This document shows positions 19,548 through 29,070 of a stretch of 64,000 nucleotides of DNA, piece after piece. Source of the stretch: CAVSJO01 sp963728445 (lineage in GTDB: Bacteria; Gemmatimonadota; Gemmatimonadetes; Longimicrobiales; RSA9); NCBI GenBank assembly GCA_963728445.1, contig CAVSJO010000006.1:1984001-2048000 (forward strand). The letters are read 5' to 3'. The notes beneath the pieces are model-generated. The model worked only from the letters and a program-made list of their open reading frames with translations. It was not told the origin of the DNA and did no database searches. Numbering within the stretch: position 1 is the stretch's first letter; each line of letters opens with the position of its first letter. Both the position numbers and the translations under genes were made by a program.

Positions 19548-19965
19548 GGAGAGGGTCGGTGAGGAGCGGGCCGGTGAGGAGGGGGCCGGTGAGGAGGGGG
19601 CCGCAGGCCGGGGTGGGCCCGGCCCGGCCCGCGCCGCCGCCGGCAACATTCGACGCGCGCGGCGCCTCCCGACGGCTTTGTGCGATTCGTGCCGCGTTTT
19701 CCGGCCTGATCCGACGCGGCAGGCCGGCTCCGCGCGCCGCCGGTCGAATTCGACCGGATTTCTCGGCACGATGTGACCGGGGCGGACGGAGGCCGCGTCG
19801 CGTGTCGAATCCTGCCGACGCTCCTCACCGGGAGCAACCGACTCACGGGCGGCTACAGCCCCCACCGGCGCCGACCGCCCCTCGGCGCCAACCGCCCCAT
19901 CGGCGGAAATCGCCCTCCCAGCGGCGAGCGCCCCGCCGGCGTTCGTCGATGAGCCGGACTTCCCC
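19548..19965. other. Intergenic stretch with short tandem repeats between the two RND genes
   Basis: The gap starts with about five GGTGAGGAG(C/G)GGGCC units (19540-19605), continues with GC-rich unique DNA, and ends with a ~17-bp repeat (GCGCCGACCGCCCCTCG and variants, 19870-19910). No gene, promoter or terminator is clear. Confidence 0.5.
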
Positions 19966-21615
19966 GTGATCCGCCTCGCCGTGCGCCGTCCGGTCGCGGT
20001 GTCGATGGCATACCTGTGCCTGGCGCTGCTGGGCGTGGCGGCGTGGCGGAACCTGCCCATCGAGCTGCTGCCGGACACGGAGCTGCCGCGGCTGACGGTG
20101 TCGGCCACGTGGACGGGCGGGACGCCGGAGACGGTGGAGGCGCTGGTCACGGCGCCGCTGGAGGAGGCGGTGGAGCAGGTGCGGGGCGTCTCGAACGTGT
20201 CCTCGGTGTCGACGGAGCGGGACAGGCTGGGCAGCGCCGAGGTCACAGTGGAGTTCAACCGGGACACGGACATGGAGTTCGCGAGGCTGGAGCTGTCGGA
20301 GCGGCTGGCCGCGCTGGAGCCGGACCTGCCGGTGGGGGTGCGGGGCCCGTACGTGCAGCCGTACGTGCCGGACGCCCTCGCGGAGGGGCGAGGCCCGCTA
20401 CTGCGCTTCACGGCGACGGGGCCGTACACGCTCGACGCGCTGCGCGCGCGCCTCGACGCGGACGTCGCGCCGGCTCTGCGGCAGGTGGACGGCGTCGCGT
20501 CCGTGGACGTGAGCGGCGGCCGCGACCGGGTGCTGGAGGTCGAGCTGGACGAGGCCCGCGTCCTGGCGCTGGGCCTGCGCCCGGACGACGTGCGGCGCCG
20601 GCTCGCGGCGCTCGACCTGGACGCGGAGGCCGGCGTGGTCGCGGGCCCGGGCGGAGAGCGGCGGGCGCTGGCGATCCGCGGTCGTCCGGAGTCCGTGGCG
20701 GACGTGCTGGCGGCGCCCGTGCTCACGGATCGCGGCCGCGTCGTGCGCGTGCGGGACGTCGCCCGGGTCCACGACACGTACGCCGACGCGACGAGCCACT
20801 ACCGCATCGACGGCGAGCCGGCGGTGGCGTTCGACGTGCGGAAGGCGATCGGCGGCAACTCCGTCGCCGTCGCCGACCGCGTGAAGGCGGAGGTCGCACG
20901 CCTCGGGCCGGGGCTCCCCTCGGGCATGCGGCTGCTCCTCGACGCCGACCAGAGCCAGGCCATCCGCAGGCAGCTCATGGACCTGCGCTGGCGCGCGCTG
21001 GTCTCGGGCGCCGCCGTCTTCCTCGTGCTGCTCATATTCCTCGGCTCGCTGCGCAGCGCCGGGATCGTCTTCGCGACCCTCGCGTTTTCGATCCTGATCA
21101 CCCTCAACCTGATCTACTTCGGCGGCCTCACCCTGAACGTGCTCACGCTCATGGGCCTGGCAATGGGCTTCGGGCTGATCGTCGACAACGCGATCGTGGT
21201 GCTCGAGAACGTCTACAGGCGACGTCGCAGCGGAGAGCCCGCCGCCGTAGCAGCCGAGCGCGGCGCCCGCGAGGTCGTGCTGCCCGTCCTCGCCGCGACG
21301 CTGACGACCGTCGTCGTCCTGGTCCCCTTCGTCTACCTCCAGGGCGAGCTGCGCCTCTACTACGTCCCCCTCGCGATCGTGGTCGGCTTCTCCCTGCTGG
21401 CCAGTCTGCTGGTCGCCTTCACCTTCATCCCCACCCTCGCCGCCCGCCTGCTGAACGATGTCAAGCCGCGAAGCCGGATACCGGCGGACGCCAGCGGCAG
21501 CCCCCCTGAGCCTGAGCCTGAGCCTGAGCCTCAGCCTCAGCAGCCTCAGCCACAGCCTCAGCCTCAGCCTGGTGGCCCGGAGCCCATATATCTGCGGATT
21601 TACCGACCGTCGTGA
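19966..21615 (+). CDS. RND efflux transporter 2, N-terminal half
   Basis: 549 residues from GTG 19966. The first membrane helix (AVSMAYLCLALLGVAAW), porter domains PN1/PN2, and helices 2-6 are present, including GLAMGFGLIVDNAIVVLENV. After helix 6 the cytoplasmic loop is written by a hexamer repeat, giving Pro-Glu then Pro-Gln dipeptides. Reading stops at 21613, exactly where family members continue into helix 7. The next gene fragment begins at 21612 (GTGA overlap) with helix 7. Either two half-transporters are made and assemble, or one base is missing near 21613. RND pumps are normally single chains of ~1,050 residues. Confidence 0.8.
   Translation: MIRLAVRRPVAVSMAYLCLALLGVAAWRNLPIELLPDTELPRLTVSATWTGGTPETVEALVTAPLEEAVEQVRGVSNVSSVSTERDRLGSAEVTVEFNRDTDMEFARLELSERLAALEPDLPVGVRGPYVQPYVPDALAEGRGPLLRFTATGPYTLDALRARLDADVAPALRQVDGVASVDVSGGRDRVLEVELDEARVLALGLRPDDVRRRLAALDLDAEAGVVAGPGGERRALAIRGRPESVADVLAAPVLTDRGRVVRVRDVARVHDTYADATSHYRIDGEPAVAFDVRKAIGGNSVAVADRVKAEVARLGPGLPSGMRLLLDADQSQAIRRQLMDLRWRALVSGAAVFLVLLIFLGSLRSAGIVFATLAFSILITLNLIYFGGLTLNVLTLMGLAMGFGLIVDNAIVVLENVYRRRRSGEPAAVAAERGAREVVLPVLAATLTTVVVLVPFVYLQGELRLYYVPLAIVVGFSLLASLLVAFTFIPTLAARLLNDVKPRSRIPADASGSPPEPEPEPEPQPQQPQPQPQPQPGGPEPIYLRIYRPS
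21505..21570. repeat. Hexamer repeat (GAGCCT/CAGCCT) inside an RND gene
   Basis: About eleven hexamer units, GAGCCT first and CAGCCT later, with one 3-bp interruption. In frame it encodes alternating Pro-Glu and Pro-Gln in the loop between membrane helices 6 and 7. Confidence 0.85.
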
Positions 21616-23121
21616 GGGCCACCACCCGCCATCCCTGGCCCACCATCGCGGCCGCCGTCCTGCTGTTGGCCGGCTCCTGGCACCTCTTCGACACGTACGT
21701 CCAGCGCGGCGTCGTGTGGGGCCGGTGGTACGGCCAGGAGGACCGCATCGACATCGTCATCTCGCAGCCGCGCGGCGAGGAGCTGGCGCGGACGGATGAG
21801 CTGGCGCGCTACTTCGAGGCGCGGCTCCGCACGATGCCGGAGCCCGCGAGGTTCGTCTCGACGGTGTACCCCCGCAGCGCGCGTATCCAGGTCACGTTCC
21901 CGGACTCGCTGCAGCGCACGCTCGTGCCGCTCGCGATCAAGGAGCAGCTCGAGGCGTTCAGCCACCTGTTCGGCGGCGCGGACGTCCGGGTCTACGGCTA
22001 CGGACCCAGCTTCTACGGCGGGGGCGGCTCGCCGCCGAACTACGCCGTGAAAGTGCTGGGCTACAACTACGAGAGGGTGCGCGACATCGCCGAGGACCTG
22101 GGGCGGCGGCTCGAGGGCTTCTCGCGCATCCGCGACGTGGACACGAACTCGAGCGGCGGCTTCTTCGACAGTGACCCGGCTACCGAGCTGGTGCTTCGGC
22201 TGGACCGGCGTCGCCTGGCGATGTACGGGCTGACGGCGCGGGACGCCGTGGACTACGTGGCTGCGGCGGTGCGAGGGTCGCGGCGCCGTCCAGCCCGTGA
22301 CGCTCGGCGGACGCGAGGTCGACCTGTCCGTCAAGCTCGCGGGCGCCGAGACGCTGGACCTGGACCGGCTCCAGGAGCTGGCGATGGCGCGGACCGGAGG
22401 GCCGGCGGTGCGGCTGGGCGACGTCGCCCGCGTCGAGGAGCGCCGCGTCATGAGCGAGATCCGGCGCGAGAACCAGCAGTACGAGCGGACGGTCGCGTAC
22501 GAGTTCCGCGGCCCGATGAAGCTCGGCGACCGCGTGCGTGACGCCGCCGTCGAGGCGACGGCGCTGCCGCCGGGGTACGCGATCCAGAAGGACCGGGACT
22601 GGCGCTGGAGCGGCGAGGAGCAGCGCCAGATCTGGGGGATCCTCGCCGTCGCCGTCGCCCTCATCTACATGGTCACCGCCGCGCTCTTCGAGTCGCTGCG
22701 CCAGCCGCTGTGCGTGCTGCTGACCGTGCCCATGGCTCTGATCGGCGTCTTCCTGACGTTCTTCTACACGGGCGCCAGCTTCACCCGCGAGGCGTACGTC
22801 GGCGTGATCATGATGGGCGGCGTCGTCGTCAACAACGCCATCCTGCTGGTCGACCACGTGAACGGCCTGCGCCGGAGGGACGGAGTCGCGCTGGAGCTGG
22901 CCATCGTGCGGGGCACGCTGGAGCGCGTGCGTCCCATCCTGATGACCTCGGCGACGACGATTTTCGGCCTGCTCCCCCTCGTCCTCTTCAGCGCCGGCGC
23001 CGACGCCAACATCTGGAACGCGCTGGCCTACGCGCTGATCGGGGGTCTGGCCAGCTCGACGGTGCTCGTGCTGACGGTCACGCCGGCTCTGTATCTGGTG
23101 TTCGAGAGGGGGAAGGCATGA
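21612..23121 (+). pseudogene. RND efflux transporter 2, C-terminal half with one frameshift
   Basis: From GTG 21612 the chain starts with helix 7 (PTIAAAVLLLAGSWHLFDTY), followed by the second porter region. Near 22280 the frame changes: VAAAVRG continues sensibly only one frame over, as GAVQPVTLGGREVDLSVKL, and runs through helices 8-12 to 23121 (MVTAALFESLRQPLCVLL, GVIMMGGVVVNNAILLVDHV). Dropping one base in CGAGGGTCGCGG repairs it. Together with 19966-21615 this completes an RND protein of normal size. The stop overlaps the ATG of a small lipoprotein gene. Confidence 0.75.
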
Positions 23122-23282
23122 TGAGGACACAATGGCGTTTCGTGGCGTTCGGTGTCGTCCTCGGCCTGTTCGGCTGCGGCGGGAGCGCGGACGACGACCT
23201 CGCAGTCGCGACGTCGAGCCCGAGTATCATCGACAACGGCCACGAGCCACACGGATGCTGGCTCTGCGTGCGTCACTATTGA
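23118..23282 (+). CDS. Small lipoprotein of unknown function
   Basis: 54 residues. The ATG overlaps the RND stop (ATGATGA), which suggests coupling to the efflux operon. The N-terminus is basic then hydrophobic, with lipobox LFGCGG at residue ~20. The mature peptide is short, acidic at first, and ends in GCWLCVRHY with a Cys-X2-Cys pair that could bind metal or form a disulfide. No family is recognised. Confidence 0.55.
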   Translation: MMRTQWRFVAFGVVLGLFGCGGSADDDLAVATSSPSIIDNGHEPHGCWLCVRHY

Positions 23283-23360
23283 CCGTCGCGCGTCGTTCCA
23301 TTCATAGAGAGAGATAGCCCGCCGGCCCGAATCAGGACATTCTGCGCAAGGAGGCGGTTC

Positions 23361-23847
23361 ATGTCCGTGCTCCGCCCACGATCCTCACATTTCACCGCCG
23401 CCCTGTCGTCGGCGATCCTCATGGCCGGGTGCCAGGCCATTTCCGGGCCGAACGTCGTCGATTCCTCGTCCCTGCGGACGGACCAGACAGCGTATCCGCT
23501 GCAGATCGACGACCGCGGCGACATCCGCGTCGACATCCCGTTCCGGTTCCACAACGGCAGCCGAGCGCCGGTCCACCTCGCGGCATGTCGGGGGGCACTT
23601 CCTCCGTCTCTGGACGTGCGGACGGACGGCGGATGGGTGCAGGCCTGGAGCCCATACCATCCTCCTGTGTCTGGGCCCCGCCGTCGACGTCCCGCCGGGA
23701 GCGGTCTACGCGGACACGCTGCACGTGTTCGCGCCCGCCTTCGGGAGCGGCGGCGGCCCGCAGTTCCGGTCCTCCGATCCGCAGGGCACGTACCGGCTCC
23801 ACTGGCAGTACGACCTGGTATCCAACGAATTCGAGCTGACGAGGTGA
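23361..23847 (+). pseudogene. Lipoprotein with one frameshift, unknown function
   Basis: AAGGAGG lies 6 nt before ATG 23361. A lipoprotein signal ends in ILMAGCQAI. The mature part reads as an immunoglobulin-like beta protein (IPFRFHNGSRAPVHLAAC), followed near 23653 by a one-base shift. The other frame continues well (LCLGPAVDVPPGAVYADTLH, then GTYRLHWQYDLVSNEFELTR) and stops at 23847. The repaired protein has ~161 residues. The stop overlaps the GTG start of the next gene. Confidence 0.6.
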
Positions 23848-24647
23848 CCCGTCCTGTTCCCGTGCCGGCAGGTCTCGCCGTGCTGTTCGTCGTTCTCCTC
23901 GCCGCGCCCGGCGCAGTGCACGGTCAGACGGTTTACGGCGTGGTGGTGGGCGAGGACGACGGATTCCCCGTGGCCGACGCGGACGTGGCGCTGGTCGACG
24001 AAGGCGGCGCGGCCGCGGTCACGGCAATGTCGGATTCCGTCGGCGCCTTCTGGCTGGCGGCTCCCGCGGCCGGACGATACCGCGTCGTCGTGCAGCGCAC
24101 CGGCTACCGGAGCTTTGCCTCGTCTCCGCTGGACCTCGTGACGGGCCGGCGCCGGCACGTGCGCATCGAGCTGAAGGTGGAGCCGATCCCGCTGCCGGGG
24201 ATCGTGGCGGAGACCGAGGCGAACCGGGCGGCCCGGGTGGCCCGGGCGGCCCGGGCGGCCCGCGCCGAGCTCGCCTTTTACGGGGTGCGGCTGAACGACC
24301 TCGGCAGCCGGTTCATCTCGCCGGAGTCCGTCGCGAAGCGCGAGATGACGGCGCGGAACGTCGGGGATATCGTGCGGTGGCAGTCGATCCCGGGGGTGCG
24401 GGTCGAGAATGACACGGACGGAGTCTGCGTCGTGGTGACGGGACACGGAGGATCGCTGAGCGGAATGGGATCACCCTGCGCGCTGGTCGTCCTCAACAAC
24501 GCAATCATCGACCCGGCGGCCGCGGCGCTCTATCCGCCCGAGGCGGTCGCCTGGATGGCCGTGCTACATCCCACCGAAGCCGTGCTGGAGTTCGGTACCG
24601 AAGCCACCGGCGGCGCGCTGCTGATCTTTACGAAGGGTTTCCGCTAG
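23844..24647 (+). CDS. Secreted carboxypeptidase-regulatory-like protein with a TonB-plug-like C-terminus
   Basis: 267 residues from GTG 23844, overlapping the previous stop. Signal peptide LFVVLLAAPGAVHGQ, then a carboxypeptidase-regulatory-like domain (VYGVVVGEDDGFPVADADVA, SVGAFWLAAPAAGRYRVVVQ). A linker with Ala-Arg repeats (RVARAARAARAEL) precedes a plug-like segment (NVGDIVRWQSIPGVRV to GALLIFTKGFR). The layout is a short version of the protein at 10693. No beta-barrel is encoded, so it is not a full TonB receptor. Function unknown; an envelope location is likely. Confidence 0.75.
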   Translation: MTRPVPVPAGLAVLFVVLLAAPGAVHGQTVYGVVVGEDDGFPVADADVALVDEGGAAAVTAMSDSVGAFWLAAPAAGRYRVVVQRTGYRSFASSPLDLVTGRRRHVRIELKVEPIPLPGIVAETEANRAARVARAARAARAELAFYGVRLNDLGSRFISPESVAKREMTARNVGDIVRWQSIPGVRVENDTDGVCVVVTGHGGSLSGMGSPCALVVLNNAIIDPAAAALYPPEAVAWMAVLHPTEAVLEFGTEATGGALLIFTKGFR

Positions 24648-24855
24648 GGTGGGCCGCCCGGACGAGCAGAATCGACCATTTCATGCCGTTCGGCCCTCGA
24701 TTGTGGCCTTTTGCTCACATCGCGCGGATTACGTGACACGCGCCGTGGACGCGGGGCGGACCGTCGTCGCGAAACGGGCGGCTGGCCGAGCTAAGGTGAC
24801 ACCGAACGGAACGGTGGCCCGAATCGGTCGTTTTCGCCCGGCGGCGGCCGGCGGG

Positions 24856-25827
24856 ATGCTTCTCCCGCGCGCCCTGCTCCTCCTCCACGTTCTCCTCCTC
24901 GCCGCGGCCCTGGCGCCGGCCCCAACGTCCGCCCAGTCGATCACGCTGCGCGGCCGCGTGGTCGAGCGGGGCGGGGGACCGGTCGAAGACGCCGAAATCG
25001 TTTTCGGCGGCCGCCGCACGCTTTCAGGCGACGACGGCCGCTTCAGCATCGCCGGCCTCGAGCCCGGCTCGGGGACGCTGAGCGTGCGCGCGCCGGGGTA
25101 CGCGCCGCGCGACGTCGCCGTCGAGCTTCGCCGCGACACGAGCCTCCTGGTCGAGCTTGAACCGGTCCCGTTCGAGCTGGACACGCTCCGGGCCGAGGCG
25201 CGCCGAGTCACGCTGAAGGGGAAGGTGAGCGGCTCGGACACGGGCGAGGGGCTGATCGACGCGGAGGTCTGGGTGGAAGGGAAGCGCACGTACACGAACG
25301 TGGCGGGCGGCTTCCGCGTCCGCCGCTTTCCCGCCGGGGTGCCGATCCGGGTCGAAGTGCGGGCGCTGGAGTACCTGCCCGAGGTGCGGGAGCTGGAGGT
25401 TTCAGGTGACACGAGCGTGGCGTTCGTGCTCGAGCCGGACCGCGTCGCCCGGCGCATGATGCGGCAGCAGGTCCGGCGACTCGCGGACCGCGCGCACCCC
25501 TATGGCTCGGTGAGCAAGCCCGCCCTCGACCGGGACGTCCTGTCGCGGTTCGGCAACCGCACGGTCCTGCGGCTGGTGCAGGAGCGCTGGGGCGCCCATT
25601 ACCGCCCGCGCTGCGTCATCATCGACGATGTGCCGAGCGAGAACCCCGTCGACGAGCTCGACCTGTACATGGCGTACGAGATGGAGCGGGTCGAGGCCCT
25701 GTTCGGCGGCGGCATGCTGCGCATCTACTCCCGGGAGTACGTCGCCCGCATGACGGCCGGGGACGTGAAGCTGCGGCGGCCGGTCTACGCCGAGACGTTT
25801 CCGGGGAAGAAGCCGCTCTGCCGGTAG
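24856..25827 (+). CDS. Secreted carboxypeptidase-regulatory-like domain protein
   Basis: 323 residues from ATG 24856; the same frame is open upstream, but only this start gives a signal peptide (LLLLHVLLLAAALAPAPTSA). Two regulatory-like beta domains follow (LRGRVVERGGGPVEDAEIVF, and LKGKVSGSDTGEGLIDAEVW). The last ~80 residues resemble the plug-like end of the proteins at 10693 and 23844 (PRCVIIDDVPSENP, EMERVEALFG). It is the third member of this type within 15 kb, suggesting a local family. Function unknown. Confidence 0.75.
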   Translation: MLLPRALLLLHVLLLAAALAPAPTSAQSITLRGRVVERGGGPVEDAEIVFGGRRTLSGDDGRFSIAGLEPGSGTLSVRAPGYAPRDVAVELRRDTSLLVELEPVPFELDTLRAEARRVTLKGKVSGSDTGEGLIDAEVWVEGKRTYTNVAGGFRVRRFPAGVPIRVEVRALEYLPEVRELEVSGDTSVAFVLEPDRVARRMMRQQVRRLADRAHPYGSVSKPALDRDVLSRFGNRTVLRLVQERWGAHYRPRCVIIDDVPSENPVDELDLYMAYEMERVEALFGGGMLRIYSREYVARMTAGDVKLRRPVYAETFPGKKPLCR

Positions 25828-25859
25828 TGCTCGGCCCCCCTCCCGATTACCTTCCCCCC

Positions 25860-26609
25860 ATGAACGAGAACCGGCCGGTCCCGATGCGCACCCTGACGCA
25901 GACGCGGGAGCGCACGATCGACGTTCTGTGCCGCGCGTTCGCGGAGGACGCGCTCGAAATGGACGAATTCGAGGGGCGTCTCGACCGGGCGAACGCCGCG
26001 GCGAGCCTGGAGGAGCTGGACGGGCTGGTGTCGGACCTGCCGGCCGCGCTCGACGCCTCCGGGGCTCCGATGGACGCGCCGCCCCCGGACCGGACGTCGC
26101 CCGGCGACGCTGTGACGCCCGCGGCCGCCGGGACCCGCGCTCCGCCGCCCGCCACGCTGGAGCGCTCCCACTACGGCTTCGCCATCGCCCTGTTGGGCGG
26201 CGCGCGGCGCCGCGGTCGGTGGCGGCCGCCGGATCACCTGGTCGTCACGGCCGTGATGGGGGGCGTGGAGCTGGACTTCAGGGAGGCGGAGCTTCCGGTC
26301 GGGGAGACGCGCGTCACCATCTTCACGTTCTGGGGCGGCGTCGACATCACGGTGCCGCCGGGCATGCGGGTGGAGGTGAACGGCGTCGCACTCATGGCGG
26401 GATTCGACGACCAGAGCGACCACACGAGCGCGGATGAGGGCGGCCCCGTGCTGCGCATCGACGGCGTCGCCATCATGGCCGGCGTGAATGTGAAGGTGCG
26501 CCGGCCGGGCGAAACCGAGAAGGAAGCGAAGCAGCGCAGCCGGGAGGAGCGGCGGCTTCGCCGGCTCGAACGCAAGGCCGAGCGCACTCGCCGTCGGCTC
26601 GGGGAGTGA
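25860..26609 (+). CDS. DUF1707 and LiaF-like C-terminal domain protein
   Basis: 249 residues from ATG 25860. Residues ~10-60 match the DUF1707 type (RERTIDVLCRAFAEDALEMD, EFEGRLDRANAAASLEELDG). After a Pro/Ala linker the C-terminal half matches the cell-wall-active-antibiotic-response fold (VVTAVMGGVELDFREAELP, TIFTFWGGVDITVPPGMRVE), ending in a basic, charged tail. No membrane helix is visible. In other bacteria this pairing occurs in envelope-stress sensing; the role here is inferred. Confidence 0.82.
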   Translation: MNENRPVPMRTLTQTRERTIDVLCRAFAEDALEMDEFEGRLDRANAAASLEELDGLVSDLPAALDASGAPMDAPPPDRTSPGDAVTPAAAGTRAPPPATLERSHYGFAIALLGGARRRGRWRPPDHLVVTAVMGGVELDFREAELPVGETRVTIFTFWGGVDITVPPGMRVEVNGVALMAGFDDQSDHTSADEGGPVLRIDGVAIMAGVNVKVRRPGETEKEAKQRSREERRLRRLERKAERTRRRLGE

Positions 26610-26645
26610 CCCCCGCCGCCGACGCCGACCTCCGCACCCCCAGGC

Positions 26646-29009
26646 TCAGCCCCCGAGCCGCTCCTCCAGCAGCCGCCGCGCGACTTCCGGGTTCGCCCGC
26701 CCGCCCGTGCTCCGCATCACCTGCCCCATGAAGAAGCCCATCAGCCCCGTGCGCCCGCCCCGGTAGTCCTCGGCCTTGCCGGGGTTCGCCGCGACGACCT
26801 CCTCGACGACCGGGGCCAGGGCGTCCGCGTCGCTGACCTGCGTGAGCCCCTTGGCCTCGACGATCTCCGCCGGCTTCCCGCCGCCGTCGACCATCTCCCC
26901 CAGGACCTCGCGCCCCGCGCTGCTCGTGAGCGTATCGTCGTGGACCATGCGGACCAGGGCGCCGAAGTCCGCCGCGGAGAAGGGCAGGTTCTCCAGCGTC
27001 CGCTCCCCGATGGCCCGGGGCAGCTCGTTGATCATCCAGTTGGCGACCGCGCCCGGGTCCGCGTCCGTCGCCAGCGCCGCCTCGAAGAAGTCCGCCGTCG
27101 CCTCGTCCCGGGACAGGATCTCCGCGTCCTCCCCGGACAGCCCCTCCTCCCGCTCGTACCGGCGACGCCGCGCCTCCAGCTCCGCCGACCGCTCCGGCAC
27201 CACCGGCGCCGCAGGCGCCGAAGGCACGGGCCCCGCAGAAGCCTTCCGCTTCCGCGCCCCGCCCCCCGAAGCCTCAGCCTTAGCCTCAGCCTCAGCCTCA
27301 GCCTCAGCCTTCCTCCCCCACGTATCCCGCAGCGTGACCGTCCGGTTGAACGTCAGGCGTCCCTCCCGCGAGTCCGGATCCACGACGAAGTAGCCCTGCC
27401 GCTCGAACTGGAAGCGGGCGACGCCGCTTCCGGAAGCGCCGAGCCCACCGTCGCGCACGCTTGCGGTCGCCGCCTCCGCCGCCCACGGCTCGATCCGGGC
27501 GGAGGGCAGCACTACCAGCGAATCGGGGTTGAGAAAGTACGTGAACTCACGACCGCTATCTGCCGCTGTGGCATCGGGATCGGGCACTTCAAACAACCGG
27601 TCGTAGAGGCGCACCTCGCACGGCACGGCGTGGCCGGCGCTGACCCAGTGGATCGTGCCTTTCACCTTGCGGCCGTCGGGTGCGCTGCCGCCGCGGGTCT
27701 CCGGGTCGTAGGTGCAGCGGAGGCCGGTGACGTTGCCGGCGTCGTCGCGTACTACCTCTTCGCAGCGGATGAAGTAGCCGTAGCGGAGACGGACCTCGGC
27801 GCCGGGGGAGAGGCGGTGCCATCCCTTCGGCGGGTCCTCGGCGAAGTCGTCCCGCTCGATGAGGAGCCTGCCGGAGAAGGGCAGCGTGCGGGATCCTTCC
27901 AGCGGCACGTCGTGGGGGTAGAGCGGCGCGTCAAGCTCCTCCGTCTTCCCCTGCGGATAGTTCGTGATCTCGACCGGCAGCGGGTCGAGGACGCACTGGA
28001 CGCGGGGCACGCGCGGGTTGAGCTCGTCGCGGATGGCGAACTCGAGCTTGCCGATGTCGACGCGGCTGTTGGTCTTGGCGAGCCCGACCATGTCGCAGAA
28101 CCGGCGGACGGCCTCGGGCGGCACGCCGCGGCGGCGGAGCCCGGCGAGGGTCGCGAGGCGCGGGTCGTCCCAGCCGCCGACGTGCCCTTCGTTGACCAGC
28201 GTGAGCAGCTTGCGCTTGCTCATGATGGTGTAGTCGAGATTCAGGCGGGCGAACTCGTACTGGTGCGGCCGCGCCGGAAGTCCCGCGTGCTCGACCACCC
28301 AGTCGTAGAGGGGCCGGTTGGTCTCGAACTCGAGGCTGCACAGCGAGTGGGTCACGCCCTCGATGGTGTCTTCGAGGGGGTGGGCGTAGTCGTAGAGCGG
28401 GTAGATGCACCAGTCGTCGCCCGTGCGGTAGTGGTGGGCGTGGCGGATGCGGTAGAGCACCGGGTCGCGAAGCAGCATGTTGGGCGACGCCATGTCGATC
28501 TTCCCGCGCAGCACGTGGGCGCCGTCGGGAAACTCGCCCGCGCGCATGCGCCGGAAGAGGTCCAGGTTCTCCTCGACGCTCCGGTCCCGGTAGGGGCTCG
28601 GCGTCCCCGGCTCGTCGACGGTGCCGCGGTTGGCCCGTATCTCCTCGGACGTCTGGCTGTCGACGTACGCGTGCCCGCCCTCGATGAGCCGCTCGCCGAT
28701 CTCGTACATCTGGCCGAAGTAGTCCGACGCGAAGTAGAGGTGCTCGCCCCAGTCGTAGCCCAGCCACCGGATGCTGTCCTGGATGGACTGCACGTACTCG
28801 GGCTTCTCCGTCTCCGGGTTCGTGTCGTCGAAGCGCAGGTTGCAGCGCGCCCCCGGGATCTCGAGCGCCAGGCCGAAGTTGAGGTGGATCGCCTTGGCGT
28901 GCCCGATGTGAAGGAAGCCATTCGGCTCCGGCGGGAAGCGCGTCACGACGGTCTTGTGGCGGCCGCTTTCCAGATCGTCGGCGATGATCTGGCGGATGAA
29001 GTCGGTCAT
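26646..29009 (-). CDS. glnS: Glutaminyl-tRNA synthetase with C-terminal GatB/YqeY domain
   Basis: 787 residues from ATG 29009. Class I motifs: PPEPNGFLHIGHAKAIHLNF (HIGH) and IMSKRKLLTLV (KMSKS-like). The catalytic core and two anticodon-binding barrels run to residue ~545. A linker written by the hexamer repeat follows, giving alternating Ala-Glu. The last ~190 residues form a GatB/YqeY tRNA-binding domain (GAVANWMINELPR, GRTGLMGFFMGQVMRSTGG). GlnRS with such a tail is known from Deinococcus, where it aids tRNA binding. It charges tRNA-Gln directly. It diverges from gltX across a repeat-filled spacer. Confidence 0.96.
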   Translation of the reverse strand: MTDFIRQIIADDLESGRHKTVVTRFPPEPNGFLHIGHAKAIHLNFGLALEIPGARCNLRFDDTNPETEKPEYVQSIQDSIRWLGYDWGEHLYFASDYFGQMYEIGERLIEGGHAYVDSQTSEEIRANRGTVDEPGTPSPYRDRSVEENLDLFRRMRAGEFPDGAHVLRGKIDMASPNMLLRDPVLYRIRHAHHYRTGDDWCIYPLYDYAHPLEDTIEGVTHSLCSLEFETNRPLYDWVVEHAGLPARPHQYEFARLNLDYTIMSKRKLLTLVNEGHVGGWDDPRLATLAGLRRRGVPPEAVRRFCDMVGLAKTNSRVDIGKLEFAIRDELNPRVPRVQCVLDPLPVEITNYPQGKTEELDAPLYPHDVPLEGSRTLPFSGRLLIERDDFAEDPPKGWHRLSPGAEVRLRYGYFIRCEEVVRDDAGNVTGLRCTYDPETRGGSAPDGRKVKGTIHWVSAGHAVPCEVRLYDRLFEVPDPDATAADSGREFTYFLNPDSLVVLPSARIEPWAAEAATASVRDGGLGASGSGVARFQFERQGYFVVDPDSREGRLTFNRTVTLRDTWGRKAEAEAEAEAKAEASGGGARKRKASAGPVPSAPAAPVVPERSAELEARRRRYEREEGLSGEDAEILSRDEATADFFEAALATDADPGAVANWMINELPRAIGERTLENLPFSAADFGALVRMVHDDTLTSSAGREVLGEMVDGGGKPAEIVEAKGLTQVSDADALAPVVEEVVAANPGKAEDYRGGRTGLMGFFMGQVMRSTGGRANPEVARRLLEERLGG
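27271..27310. repeat. Hexamer repeat within the GlnRS linker
   Basis: Six to seven units of CAGCCT (one TAGCCT), coding on the minus strand for alternating Ala and Glu with one Lys between the catalytic part and the YqeY-like tail. Confidence 0.85.
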
Positions 29010-29070
29010 ATCTTTCGGGGTGCGGGTGCTGGTGAGAGAAGGGTATTGTCGGGAGAGGGCTACGGCTAGT

